This document shows positions 1 through 7,141 of a stretch of 64,000 nucleotides of DNA, in pieces (the stretch's first letter is position 1; each line of letters begins with the position of its first letter). Position numbers and translations under genes: made by a program. The notes beneath the pieces are model-generated. The model was given only the letters and a program-made list of their open reading frames with translations, searched no databases and was not told the origin of the DNA. The DNA is from Sagittula salina (lineage in GTDB: Bacteria > Pseudomonadota > Alphaproteobacteria > Rhodobacterales > Rhodobacteraceae): positions 109,598 through 173,597 of the forward strand of contig NZ_JAGISH010000011.1 of assembly GCF_017813235.1 (NCBI RefSeq), written 5' to 3'.

Positions 1-361
1 CGAACTGGACGCGGACGAAGGGGTGATGAAGAAATGCACCCTCTGCGTCGACCGCATCGACAATCCCACCTTGCCCGAGGAGGATCGAATCCCCGCCTGC
101 GTCCGCACCTGCCCGGCGGGTGCCCGCCACTTCGGCGACCTCTCGGACCCGAACTCCGCCATCTCGGCGCTGGTGGAAGAGCGGGGCGGCTTCGACCTCA
201 TGCCCGAACAGGGCACCCGCCCGGTCAACAAGTACCTCCCCCCGCGCCCCCGCGACACCTGGACCGAAGAGGTTGATGTGCTCGCCCCCTTCCTCGAGCC
301 GGTGGCGGAGGACGCGCGCGGCTTCCTCGGCTGGCTCGACCGGACGCTTTCGAAACTCTGA
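1..361 (+). CDS. DmsB-type iron-sulfur subunit, C-terminal part
   Basis: The reading frame is already open at the left edge (in frame from base 2), so the gene starts outside the window; about 119 residues are visible. The fragment holds a CTLC motif followed by a CVRTCP motif, the last cysteine cluster of the four-cluster ferredoxin-like electron-transfer subunits of the DMSO reductase family (DmsB, PhsB, NrfC). Such subunits pass electrons from a quinol-binding anchor to a molybdopterin catalytic subunit. The downstream DmsC-like gene fits this. The substrate cannot be told because the catalytic subunit lies outside the window. Confidence 0.85.
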   Translation, partial: ELDADEGVMKKCTLCVDRIDNPTLPEEDRIPACVRTCPAGARHFGDLSDPNSAISALVEERGGFDLMPEQGTRPVNKYLPPRPRDTWTEEVDVLAPFLEPVAEDARGFLGWLDRTLSKL

Positions 362-426
362 CCAGACGCAGGACCGACCGCAGGGCAGGACAGCCCCCGC
401 TCCCCGCCCGCCCCAGAAGGACACAG

Positions 427-1299
427 ATGCATCCGGCCCCCTCCCTCATCGCCTTTACCGTCGCCTCCGGCCTTGGCTTTGGCCTGCTGTTCTGGCTGGG
501 GATCGACGCCACGCCGCCGTCCGGCTGGGTGGGCCTAGCCTTCTACCTCATCGCTTATGCACTTGCGCTGGCTGGACTCGGCGCTTCCACCCGCCACCTC
601 GGAAGACCGGAACGCGCGCTGAAGGCGTTCACCCAGTGGCGGTCAAGCTGGCTGTCGCGCGAGGCGTGGGCCGCCGTCGCGGCGCTTTCCGTCAATGCGT
701 TTCATGCCGCCGGGCTGGTGTTCTTCGACCTGCACCTGCCCGCGCTGGGCTGGCTGGGGGCGGCGCTGGCGCTGGGCACGGTCTTCGCCACGTCGATGAT
801 CTATGCCCAACTCAGGACCGTCCCGCGCTGGCATCACTGGTCGACGCCGGTGTTGTTCCTGCTATACGCCGTGACCGGGGGCGCGCTGCTGTCGGGGCGG
901 GTAGAGGCCGCGCTGGTGCTGCTCACCGTCACGGGCGCAGCGCAGGGGGCGGTGTTTCTCCACGGCGACCGGCGGCTCGCACGCGCCGGCACCACGCTTT
1001 CCACCGCCACCGGCCTGCCCGGTCCCCGCGCCTTTGCCCCGCCACACACCGGACCGAACTACCTCACGCGCGAGATGGCCTTTTCCGTGGCCCGCCGCCA
1101 CGCAGAAAAGCTGCGCCTCATCGCACTCGCCCTCGGGGCGCTCCTGCCGGCGCTTCTGCTGCTTTTGCCCTTTCACCACAGCTTGGGACTTGTTGCCCTG
1201 CTGTCGCATGTGGCAGGGGGGATCACGGCGCGATGGTTGTTCTTCGCCGAAGCGGAACACGTCATGAGCCTGTACTACGGCAAGAGCCAAAGGACCTGA
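427..1299 (+). CDS. DmsC-type membrane anchor subunit
   Basis: 290 residues, almost entirely hydrophobic, with about eight predicted transmembrane helices. This matches the DmsC family of quinol-oxidising anchors. An AGAAGGA ribosome site precedes the ATG. It lies 65 nt after the iron-sulfur subunit and should anchor that subunit and the molybdoenzyme to the inner membrane, taking electrons from the quinol pool. A conserved-looking stretch ends with YYGKSQRT at the C-terminus. The family call is firm, the respiratory substrate (DMSO, TMAO, thiosulfate or other) is not. Confidence 0.8.
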   Translation: MHPAPSLIAFTVASGLGFGLLFWLGIDATPPSGWVGLAFYLIAYALALAGLGASTRHLGRPERALKAFTQWRSSWLSREAWAAVAALSVNAFHAAGLVFFDLHLPALGWLGAALALGTVFATSMIYAQLRTVPRWHHWSTPVLFLLYAVTGGALLSGRVEAALVLLTVTGAAQGAVFLHGDRRLARAGTTLSTATGLPGPRAFAPPHTGPNYLTREMAFSVARRHAEKLRLIALALGALLPALLLLLPFHHSLGLVALLSHVAGGITARWLFFAEAEHVMSLYYGKSQRT

Positions 1300-1302
1300 G
1301 AC

Positions 1303-2286
1303 ATGCCCTTTCTGCCGGGATTCGAAGAGCGCTGGCGCGACGCTGCGCATTTCATAACCACCGTGACCCGTGAAACATGGGAAGGGCGGCGGCTGGACCG
1401 GATTCGCGCCACTCATGCGGAGGACGTGGTGCTGCGCGCGCCCGAAGGCCTGCTGAAAGGCCGCTCCGCGCTGGTGGCCGAAGCGCAGGCCCGCCTGTCC
1501 GCCTTCCCGGACATGGCGGTGCTGTCCGAGGACCTGCAGACCGTTCAGACCGGCTACAAGTCCTTTACCGCAGCCGAACGCCACTGGGTCGCCGCCACCC
1601 ACACCGGCCCCGGTCTTTATGGCGCGCCGACACAGAAGCCGATGGGCTTTCGCGTTCTGACTGACAGCTGGTGCCGCACCAACGAAGTGGCAGAGATCTG
1701 GCGCATCACCGATCGGCAGGCCATCGCACAGGCACTGGGCCATGATGCCGAAAGCTGGACCCGCGCCAGCATTCGGGCCGAGGGCGGGCCGGAGGCCTGC
1801 GTGCTGCCGCTTTCGCCCGACACAGACTTGCCGCCCCGGATGGAGGGCAAACCGTCAGAGAACCCATGGGCGGCCACGCTGGGCGACATCCTGCACCGGA
1901 TCATGGCGGGCGAGGTGGCGATCGTCGCGCGCGCCTACGACGAAGCGGCGGAACTGGCCTATCCGGGCGGCGCCCCGCAAACCGGGCACCGCGCGGCAGA
2001 GGCGTTCTGGACCGGGTTGCGCGCGTCCTTCCCCACCGCGAAATTCACCGTGCAGCACGCCGTCGGCAACGAGGAAAAGCCCGAAAGCCCGCGCGCGTCG
2101 CTGCGTTGGGTGCTGAAGGGGCGGCACGACGGGTTCGGCCTGTTCGGGGCGCCCACGGGAACCGAAGTGCTGGTGATGGGGATCACGCAAGCGGCGTTTG
2201 GTCCGCGCGGGCTGTATCGCGAATGGACGCTGATCGATACGCCCGCCATCTGGCGGCAGATCCTGCTGGCCACGGGATCGGTCTGA
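1303..2286 (+). CDS. Tandem NTF2/SnoaL-like domain protein
   Basis: 327 residues. Two halves of similar length (about 10-150 and 190-325) each read like a SnoaL/NTF2-like cone fold: a helical start, then repeated short strands such as RASLRWVLKG and RHWVAATHTG. Both halves carry a GLYGAPT or GFGLFGAPT motif, which supports internal duplication. No catalytic residues can be assigned. It begins 3 nt after the dmsC-like stop, so it is almost certainly co-transcribed with the reductase genes. A role as a substrate-handling or accessory protein is inference only. Confidence 0.7.
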   Translation: MPFLPGFEERWRDAAHFITTVTRETWEGRRLDRIRATHAEDVVLRAPEGLLKGRSALVAEAQARLSAFPDMAVLSEDLQTVQTGYKSFTAAERHWVAATHTGPGLYGAPTQKPMGFRVLTDSWCRTNEVAEIWRITDRQAIAQALGHDAESWTRASIRAEGGPEACVLPLSPDTDLPPRMEGKPSENPWAATLGDILHRIMAGEVAIVARAYDEAAELAYPGGAPQTGHRAAEAFWTGLRASFPTAKFTVQHAVGNEEKPESPRASLRWVLKGRHDGFGLFGAPTGTEVLVMGITQAAFGPRGLYREWTLIDTPAIWRQILLATGSV

Positions 2287-2323
2287 AGGTTCGGGCTTAA
2301 GGTTCGGGCTGAAAGTTCGACTT

Positions 2324-2344
2324 GGCGCACACCGGAGGTGCGCC
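2324..2344. terminator. Hairpin between convergent genes
   Basis: A GGCGCAC / GTGCGCC stem of 7 bp with a 7-nt loop lies between the end of the NTF2-like gene and the convergent DUF1523 gene. There is no T-tract, so an intrinsic terminator function is uncertain. Just before it, the element AAGGTTCGGGCT occurs twice with a degenerate third copy (about 2286-2320). Confidence 0.3.
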
Positions 2345-2396
2345 CCGAGCAGGACGGGAGCGGGAGCCAGACCCCCGCAGGCCTTCGGCTGATCCG

Positions 2397-3005
2397 TTAG
2401 CGGAACAGCCCGCGGATGCGATCCCCGCCCGAATGCATCCGGTCTCCCGCGTCTTCCAGCATGGGACTGATGCGCGCCGCCCAGAACCGATTCCACCGCA
2501 CGCGGATCGCCCACCAGAGCGCGGCAAGCACCACGAGAATGGCGATGTTCAGCCACGGGATGATGACCACGTCCGGGCCTTCGACTTCTTTCAGGCCGAC
2601 CGCGTTGGGGAAGATCGTCATGAACTGGTTGCGCCAGCCGTAATGGCGGATCGCCACCCAGCGCGGATTGTCGGAGGTCGACTTCAGGTCCGCCGCCTCT
2701 GCTTGCAGGTTGGCCGTGTCGAACTTGAAGTAAGGCGGCCAGCCCCAGCCGGTGTCCTCGTTGCGGTAGACCATGGTCGATCCGTTGCGCCGCTGCGTCT
2801 GGATAAAGAACACGTCCCGGTTCGGCACCGTCCCGTCCGTGCCCACGTCGGCCTGTGCCCAGAACCAGCGGTTCTCGCCGGGATCGATACGTTTTTCATA
2901 GGTGTCGGTAACGCGGGCGATGTCGTGCTGCGGCAGCGTGTAGTGCAGGAAGGCCAGCACAAGCAGCCAGAAGATCACTCGGAGCGTCCATTTCACGATG
3001 GTCAT
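2397..3005 (-). CDS. DUF1523 family membrane protein
   Basis: 202 residues. Transmembrane helices lie near the N-terminus (IVKWTLRVIFWLLVLAFLHY) and near residue 165 (IPWLNIAILVVLAALWWAI). Between them is a soluble domain with PNRDVFFIQT and NEDTGWGWPPYFKFDT, the pattern of DUF1523 proteins. The frame is open further upstream, but I start at the ATG that gives the membrane helix at the N-terminus and leaves the preceding gene intact. Function unknown. It lies 17 nt after the small membrane protein and probably shares its transcript. Confidence 0.75.
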   Translation of the reverse strand: MTIVKWTLRVIFWLLVLAFLHYTLPQHDIARVTDTYEKRIDPGENRWFWAQADVGTDGTVPNRDVFFIQTQRRNGSTMVYRNEDTGWGWPPYFKFDTANLQAEAADLKSTSDNPRWVAIRHYGWRNQFMTIFPNAVGLKEVEGPDVVIIPWLNIAILVVLAALWWAIRVRWNRFWAARISPMLEDAGDRMHSGGDRIRGLFR

Positions 3006-3022
3006 GGCGTCTAGCGGGCCTT

Positions 3023-3289
3023 TCAGTGGAAATTCGTCAGGTAGATGATGGTGGTCACGAGCGCCGTCGGCAAGAGGTAGAGCAGGACGATCAGGTTGCG
3101 ATGGCGGATGCGGTCCCAGCGGCGGGTTTCCTCGGCGATGAAGGTCTTCAGGTTGCGGTCGGAATGGTCCTCTTTCCAGTCCTGCAGGATCTTGCGGCGG
3201 CGCAGGGCGCGGTAGCGGAACCACAGGATCGCGTAAAGCGTGGTCGCGACCACGAAGGCCATGACAAAGAACCGAAGAAAGGCCAGCAT
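3023..3289 (-). CDS. Small two-helix membrane protein
   Basis: 88 residues, two hydrophobic segments (about 1-20 and 68-86) flanking a very basic helical stretch with RYRALRRRK and EETRRWDRIRHRN. The start is chosen at the ATG preceded by AAGGGAGA at 7 nt; longer in-frame starts lack a ribosome site. It precedes the DUF1523 gene in a likely operon. I do not recognise a family and no function can be assigned. Confidence 0.65.
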   Translation of the reverse strand: MLAFLRFFVMAFVVATTLYAILWFRYRALRRRKILQDWKEDHSDRNLKTFIAEETRRWDRIRHRNLIVLLYLLPTALVTTIIYLTNFH

Positions 3290-3435
3290 GTCCGTCTCCC
3301 TTGTCATGACCTGAACCGGGGCGCGGCGAAAATCAACGGCAAAACGGCGCGCGGGCGTTCCGGTCCGTCTGTGGAGCGGAGCCATTCAGGGTTTTATGGG
3401 GCCTCCAGTGCGTTCGTGCGGGCCTGCGCCCCGGT

Positions 3436-3759
3436 CTACCAGGTGTTCGTCCGCCAGCGACGCGGTGCGGTGCTGACCGTCAGCACGAGGACCGGCCCCC
3501 AGATCAAGGCCGCCTGTGCGCCCAGCAACATGAAATGGTGCGCCCCGGTCTGGCCGATCAGCCAAGCAGCGCCCGGCGCCTTCAGCGCGTACCACAGCGC
3601 GAAGAACCCCGCAGAGAGCAGCCACATCAGCAGTGCCCCGACCAGCGCGGTCAGCACAAGCCCCGCCAGCGTTTCCGGCATGACGCGTTCCACCCCGCGC
3701 GTCACGAGAATGGCAAGCGCGCCAAGCGCCGCAGCGGGGATCAAGAGACCGGCGATCAT
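3436..3759 (-). CDS. Small hydrophobic membrane protein
   Basis: 107 residues with about three transmembrane helices (starting MIAGLLIPAAALGALAI) and a short basic C-terminus. The open frame continues upstream through the inverted repeat at 3780-3836, but the translation there is not protein-like, so I start at the ATG opening the first hydrophobic segment. No clear ribosome site is visible. Because it abuts an inverted repeat and a gene remnant, it may itself be a truncated gene. Family not recognised. Confidence 0.45.
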   Translation of the reverse strand: MIAGLLIPAAALGALAILVTRGVERVMPETLAGLVLTALVGALLMWLLSAGFFALWYALKAPGAAWLIGQTGAHHFMLLGAQAALIWGPVLVLTVSTAPRRWRTNTW

Positions 3760-3779
3760 GCGCAAAGGATGGCGGGTGA

Positions 3780-3836
3780 GCCGTCCGGTTACAAGCGCCG
3801 TGAAAGCGACCCCCACGGCGCTTGTAACCGGACGGC
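3780..3836. repeat. Perfect 23-bp inverted repeat
   Basis: Arms 3780-3802 and 3814-3836 are exact reverse complements (core CCGTCCGGTTACAAGCGCC) with an 11-nt spacer. The arms are too long and mixed in composition for an ordinary intrinsic terminator, and no T-tract follows on either strand. It sits exactly between the start of the small membrane protein and the truncated 5' edge of a pseudogene, which suggests a rearrangement junction or mobile-element scar. Confidence 0.85.
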
Positions 3837-4397
3837 AGCCCCCGCGCGTGCAGGCCTGGCGCTTCGCCGCCGCGCGCCACCACGGAGGAGGGGGGCACCG
3901 GCCCGTGCTCACGCTGGACGATCCGGTGTTCAGCGAACCCAGCCGCGTTTTCGACCTGCGGTTTCCAGACGGCTCGATCCCGGCCGAACGCGGCATGACG
4001 CGGGCGATTTCCTTTGACCTGACGCGGGACCAGCCGAACAACCGCCACGAGGGGCGGCACCTTGGTCCGCTGGCAGAGGAGGGGGACGCCGTACAGGTGC
4101 CATGGTGGACCGATTTCCGCCGTCATGACATGGGCGAGGCGCCGGCCGGCCCGGAGGCCACGCAGGGCATTCGGCACCGTTTGTGGATGACACGCTCGCT
4201 TGCCGGGGTCGGTTCCACCGGGCCGTGGCTGCATGACGGGCGCGCCACGAGCCTGCGCGAGGCGATCATGGCGCATGGCGCATGGCGGCGAGGGCGCGGA
4301 AAGCCGCGCCGCCCTTGCCGCGCTGACGGAGGCGGAGCAGGCGGCGCTGATTGCCTTCCTTGAGGTCCAGGTGATTGCGCGGGTGGACGGGGACTAA
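3837..4397 (+). pseudogene. Remnant of a DUF1111 di-haem oxidoreductase
   Basis: The plus-strand translation contains VLTLDDPVF, WWTDFRRHDMG and GVGSTGPWLHDGRAT, the C-terminal signature of DUF1111 (di-haem cytochrome-c-peroxidase-like) proteins. The N-terminal part with the CxxCH haem sites is absent. After EAIMAHG the frame breaks because GCGCATG is tandemly duplicated (4271-4277 and 4278-4284). Removing one copy restores GGEGAESRAALAALTEAEQ and the final helix up to the stop at 4397. The gene is thus both 5'-truncated and frameshifted. The left limit is set at the edge of the inverted repeat. Confidence 0.75.
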
Positions 4398-4418
4398 GGA
4401 TGCCCCCGCCGTATCGAC

Positions 4419-5645
4419 CTATCCGACCGTGTTGAACGCCGGGCCGTAGGGGTAATGGGTGATAGTCTCGTTCCCCTCTTCGGTGATCACGAGGATATCG
4501 TGCTCCCTGTAGCCGCCCGCTCCGGGCTGGCCCTCCGGAATGGTCAGCATAGGCTCCATCGAGATCACCATTCCCGGTTCCAGCACGGTATCGATGTCCT
4601 CGCGCAGTTCCAGTCCGGCCTCGCGTCCGTAGTAATGCGACAGGATGCCAAAGCTGTGCCCGTAGCCAAAGGTGCGGTACTGCAGCAGGTCACGCTCTGT
4701 GAGGAATGTGTTGATCTTCCCCGTCACCTCGGCGCAGGAGGCGCCGGGCTTCAGAAGCGACATGCCGTATTCATGCGCCGCGACGTTGGCCTCCCAGATC
4801 TTCAGCGAGGCCGCGTCGACCTCTGCGACAAACAGCGTGCGTTCCAGCGCGGTGTAATAGCCCGAGATCATCGGGAAGCAGTTCAGCGACAGGATATCGC
4901 CACGTTCAAGCATGCGGCCCGTTACCGGGTTGTGCGCGCCGTCGGTATTGATGCCGGACTGGAACCATACCCATGTGTCGCGGTATTCCGCGTCGGGGTA
5001 GCGGCGGGCGATCTCCAGCTCCATCGCGTCGCGGCCCGCCATGGCGACGTCGAGTTCCCGCACCCCTTCGCGGATCGCGGCGCGGATGGCGTGGCCGCCG
5101 ACGTCCGCCACGGCGGCACCGTCGCGGATCAGCGCGATCTCGGCGGGGGATTTCATCATTCTCTGCCGCATGGCGGCAGGGGCGATGTCGACGCGGCGTG
5201 CGGGTTTCACGAACGCGTCCAGCAGCGCCGATTGCGCCAGCGTCAGGTGGTCGCCCTCGTAGCCGACCGCCGGGCCTTCGCCCGCGACAGAGGCGACGGC
5301 GCGCCAGTAATTGTTCCGCTCCCAGTCCGTATAGGTGATATTGTCGCCGTGGCAGCGCCGCCACGGCTGGCCCGCGTCGATGCCCGCCGAGATGGTCACG
5401 CTGTCGGTCTGCGTCACCACCAGCCCGTAGGGCCGCCCGAAGGCGCAATACAGAAAGCCCGAGTAATAGGCGATATTGTGCATCGAGGTGAAGAGAACGG
5501 CATCAAGTGCCTGTTCCGCCATGATCCGCCGCAGACCGGCGAGGCGGGCGTCGTATTCCGACGGTGCAAAGGGCAGCACGCGGTCCCCCTGATGGAAGCG
5601 GTAGCTGCGGGGGCGATTCGGGGACGGGTCGGTGATCTGGTCCAT
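4419..5645 (-). CDS. Creatinase (creatine amidinohydrolase)
   Basis: 408 residues, close to the roughly 403 of Pseudomonas creatinase. The pita-bread (M24) fold is present with creatinase-specific stretches: YYSGFLYCAFGRPY, GQPWRR, WFQSGINTDGAHNPVT (with the catalytic histidine), YYTALERTLF, YRTFGYGHSFG and PGAGGYREHDIL. The enzyme hydrolyses creatine to sarcosine and urea (EC 3.5.3.3), is cytoplasmic and uses no metal. The ATG has a CAGGAG site 6 nt upstream. No sarcosine oxidase, urease or transporter gene is near, so the substrate supply and fate are encoded elsewhere. Confidence 0.88.
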   Translation of the reverse strand: MDQITDPSPNRPRSYRFHQGDRVLPFAPSEYDARLAGLRRIMAEQALDAVLFTSMHNIAYYSGFLYCAFGRPYGLVVTQTDSVTISAGIDAGQPWRRCHGDNITYTDWERNNYWRAVASVAGEGPAVGYEGDHLTLAQSALLDAFVKPARRVDIAPAAMRQRMMKSPAEIALIRDGAAVADVGGHAIRAAIREGVRELDVAMAGRDAMELEIARRYPDAEYRDTWVWFQSGINTDGAHNPVTGRMLERGDILSLNCFPMISGYYTALERTLFVAEVDAASLKIWEANVAAHEYGMSLLKPGASCAEVTGKINTFLTERDLLQYRTFGYGHSFGILSHYYGREAGLELREDIDTVLEPGMVISMEPMLTIPEGQPGAGGYREHDILVITEEGNETITHYPYGPAFNTVG

Positions 5646-5833
5646 GTAGGCTCCTGTCGGCGGCCGAGGGGGCATCCGGGGCCATGGGCCCCCCCCCTGC
5701 CGCGCTGGCAAACGAAGGTCCCGGCGTACAGGACAGGGATTGGACAGGGTCAGCGACGCCATCGCCGACGAGGCTAGCCTGCGCCCGTGCGCGGGCCTTG
5801 GCAAGTGGTCATGCAAAGCGCCGCCCGGATTGG

Positions 5834-6739
5834 TCAGTGGACGGGCCAGCCGGCGCGACGCAGCGCCCGAAGAATGCGCGTTTCAAGGTCGGGGCGGCTG
5901 TCGTCGATGGCGTGATCGCGCAGCCGCCACCACAGGTAGGCGGCAAAATTCGGGGTCATGCCGGGGGCGCGGGCCAAGGCCTCTTCCGCGCCGAGGTCCG
6001 CGACAGTGGTCGCGATGTGGTGGAAGTCGGTTTGCCCAAAGAGCAGCGCGGGTTTTTCGAGCAGGTAGCCGGAGAAGGCCACGGCGGAGGTCTGGGTCGC
6101 CACATAGTCGCAGCAGGGCAGCAGCGCGGCAGTGGTGCCGGTGGAGATCGTCAGCCGCTGGTGGCGAGCGGCGAGAGCGTCGAGGGCGGCGCGTTCCTCC
6201 GGGCCGGGCGGCTCCTTTGGATGGAGGGTGGCATGCAGGGGGCGGGGGTCGTGTTGCAGCAGCGTCTCCAACATGGCGATGGGCGACATGGATTGAAAAT
6301 TGCGGTGCTCCAGAAGGCGCCCCTGCAGGGGGACGAGTACGAACCCCTCCCGCGATGGCGTTACCCGCGGGTAATGTCTCTGCCTCAGGTTGTTAAGAAA
6401 TCGTTCAGGCTTATTCGGTGCCACGCCGCTTGCGTCGAACCGTGCGCGGGCCACCGGCCAGTTCCAGCGCTCAGCCACGCGTTCGAGATGCCAGAAGGGC
6501 CGCAGGTAGGTACGACGGAAGGTCAGCGCCCGGTCGTGCGGTGGCGGGATCATCCGCACTAGTGCGTGGCCCGCGCGGTGCGGGGCCTGCGCCAGTTCCT
6601 TTGCGCTGTCGTCGTGCACCACCACGCGCCAGCCGCGCGCCCTCAAAAGACCGACAAAAGTCCCGAGAAACCTGTCCCGACCATGCTCCATCCGGTTGCG
6701 AAGGTCGGGATAAAGGTAAAGGTGAACCTCTTCCGCCAC
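5834..6739 (-). CDS. Capsule-synthesis-like glycosyltransferase-fold protein
   Basis: 301 residues from a GTG start, 12 nt after the preceding gene. The C-terminal half contains LHPKEPPGPEE and then CDYVATQTSAVAFSGYLLEKPALLFG, the nucleotide-sugar-binding pattern of KpsS/KpsC-type capsule proteins and related glycosyltransferases. The N-terminal half has the alternating strand/helix pattern expected of the first Rossmann-like domain. The assignment is by fold resemblance only; donor and acceptor are unknown. It appears to be the last gene of the gabD transcript, an odd partner. Confidence 0.5.
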   Translation of the reverse strand: MAEEVHLYLYPDLRNRMEHGRDRFLGTFVGLLRARGWRVVVHDDSAKELAQAPHRAGHALVRMIPPPHDRALTFRRTYLRPFWHLERVAERWNWPVARARFDASGVAPNKPERFLNNLRQRHYPRVTPSREGFVLVPLQGRLLEHRNFQSMSPIAMLETLLQHDPRPLHATLHPKEPPGPEERAALDALAARHQRLTISTGTTAALLPCCDYVATQTSAVAFSGYLLEKPALLFGQTDFHHIATTVADLGAEEALARAPGMTPNFAAYLWWRLRDHAIDDSRPDLETRILRALRRAGWPVH

Positions 6740-6751
6740 GCTCAGGCCCCC

Positions 6752-7141
6752 TCAGGCCCCGGCGGCGAACCACAGCTTATACAGAAGCTGCACCCCGTCC
6801 AGTTTGGCCTTCTTCAGCTTGGCCAGAAACACCCGGTAGGCGAGCTTTGGGTCGCGGTGATCGGCCCAGTTGAAGCCGTCGCGGTCATTGCCGAGGATCT
6901 CCCAGCCGATGTCGCGGGGCGGCTCGTGGAACATGCGCGCGGCGGCCTCCATCAGGCAGACGCCCTCGCCGCGCTTCAGGGCGTAGCGCACAAGTTCGTC
7001 CGCCTGCGCGGCGGCAAGCCATGGCGAGCCGTCGCCGGTATGCGCGGCGGCGAACCACGCGGGCAGGTCGACCTCCGGCCCGCCATCGTTTTCGGCGGCG
7101 GACAGGAGGTCGAAGCGTTCCGGGCTTATACGCTTAGGCAA
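6752..7141 (-). CDS. Conserved hypothetical protein
   Basis: 129 residues starting at a TTG that overlaps the end of gabD by 16 nt, with a GGAG site about 9 nt upstream. The next in-frame ATG would delete half the protein. The sequence is soluble, mixed alpha and rich in basic and aromatic residues (RVFLAKLKKAKLDGVQLLYKLWF at the C-terminus). No recognised motif. Overlap with gabD implies translational coupling. Confidence 0.55.
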   Translation of the reverse strand: MPKRISPERFDLLSAAENDGGPEVDLPAWFAAAHTGDGSPWLAAAQADELVRYALKRGEGVCLMEAAARMFHEPPRDIGWEILGNDRDGFNWADHRDPKLAYRVFLAKLKKAKLDGVQLLYKLWFAAGA

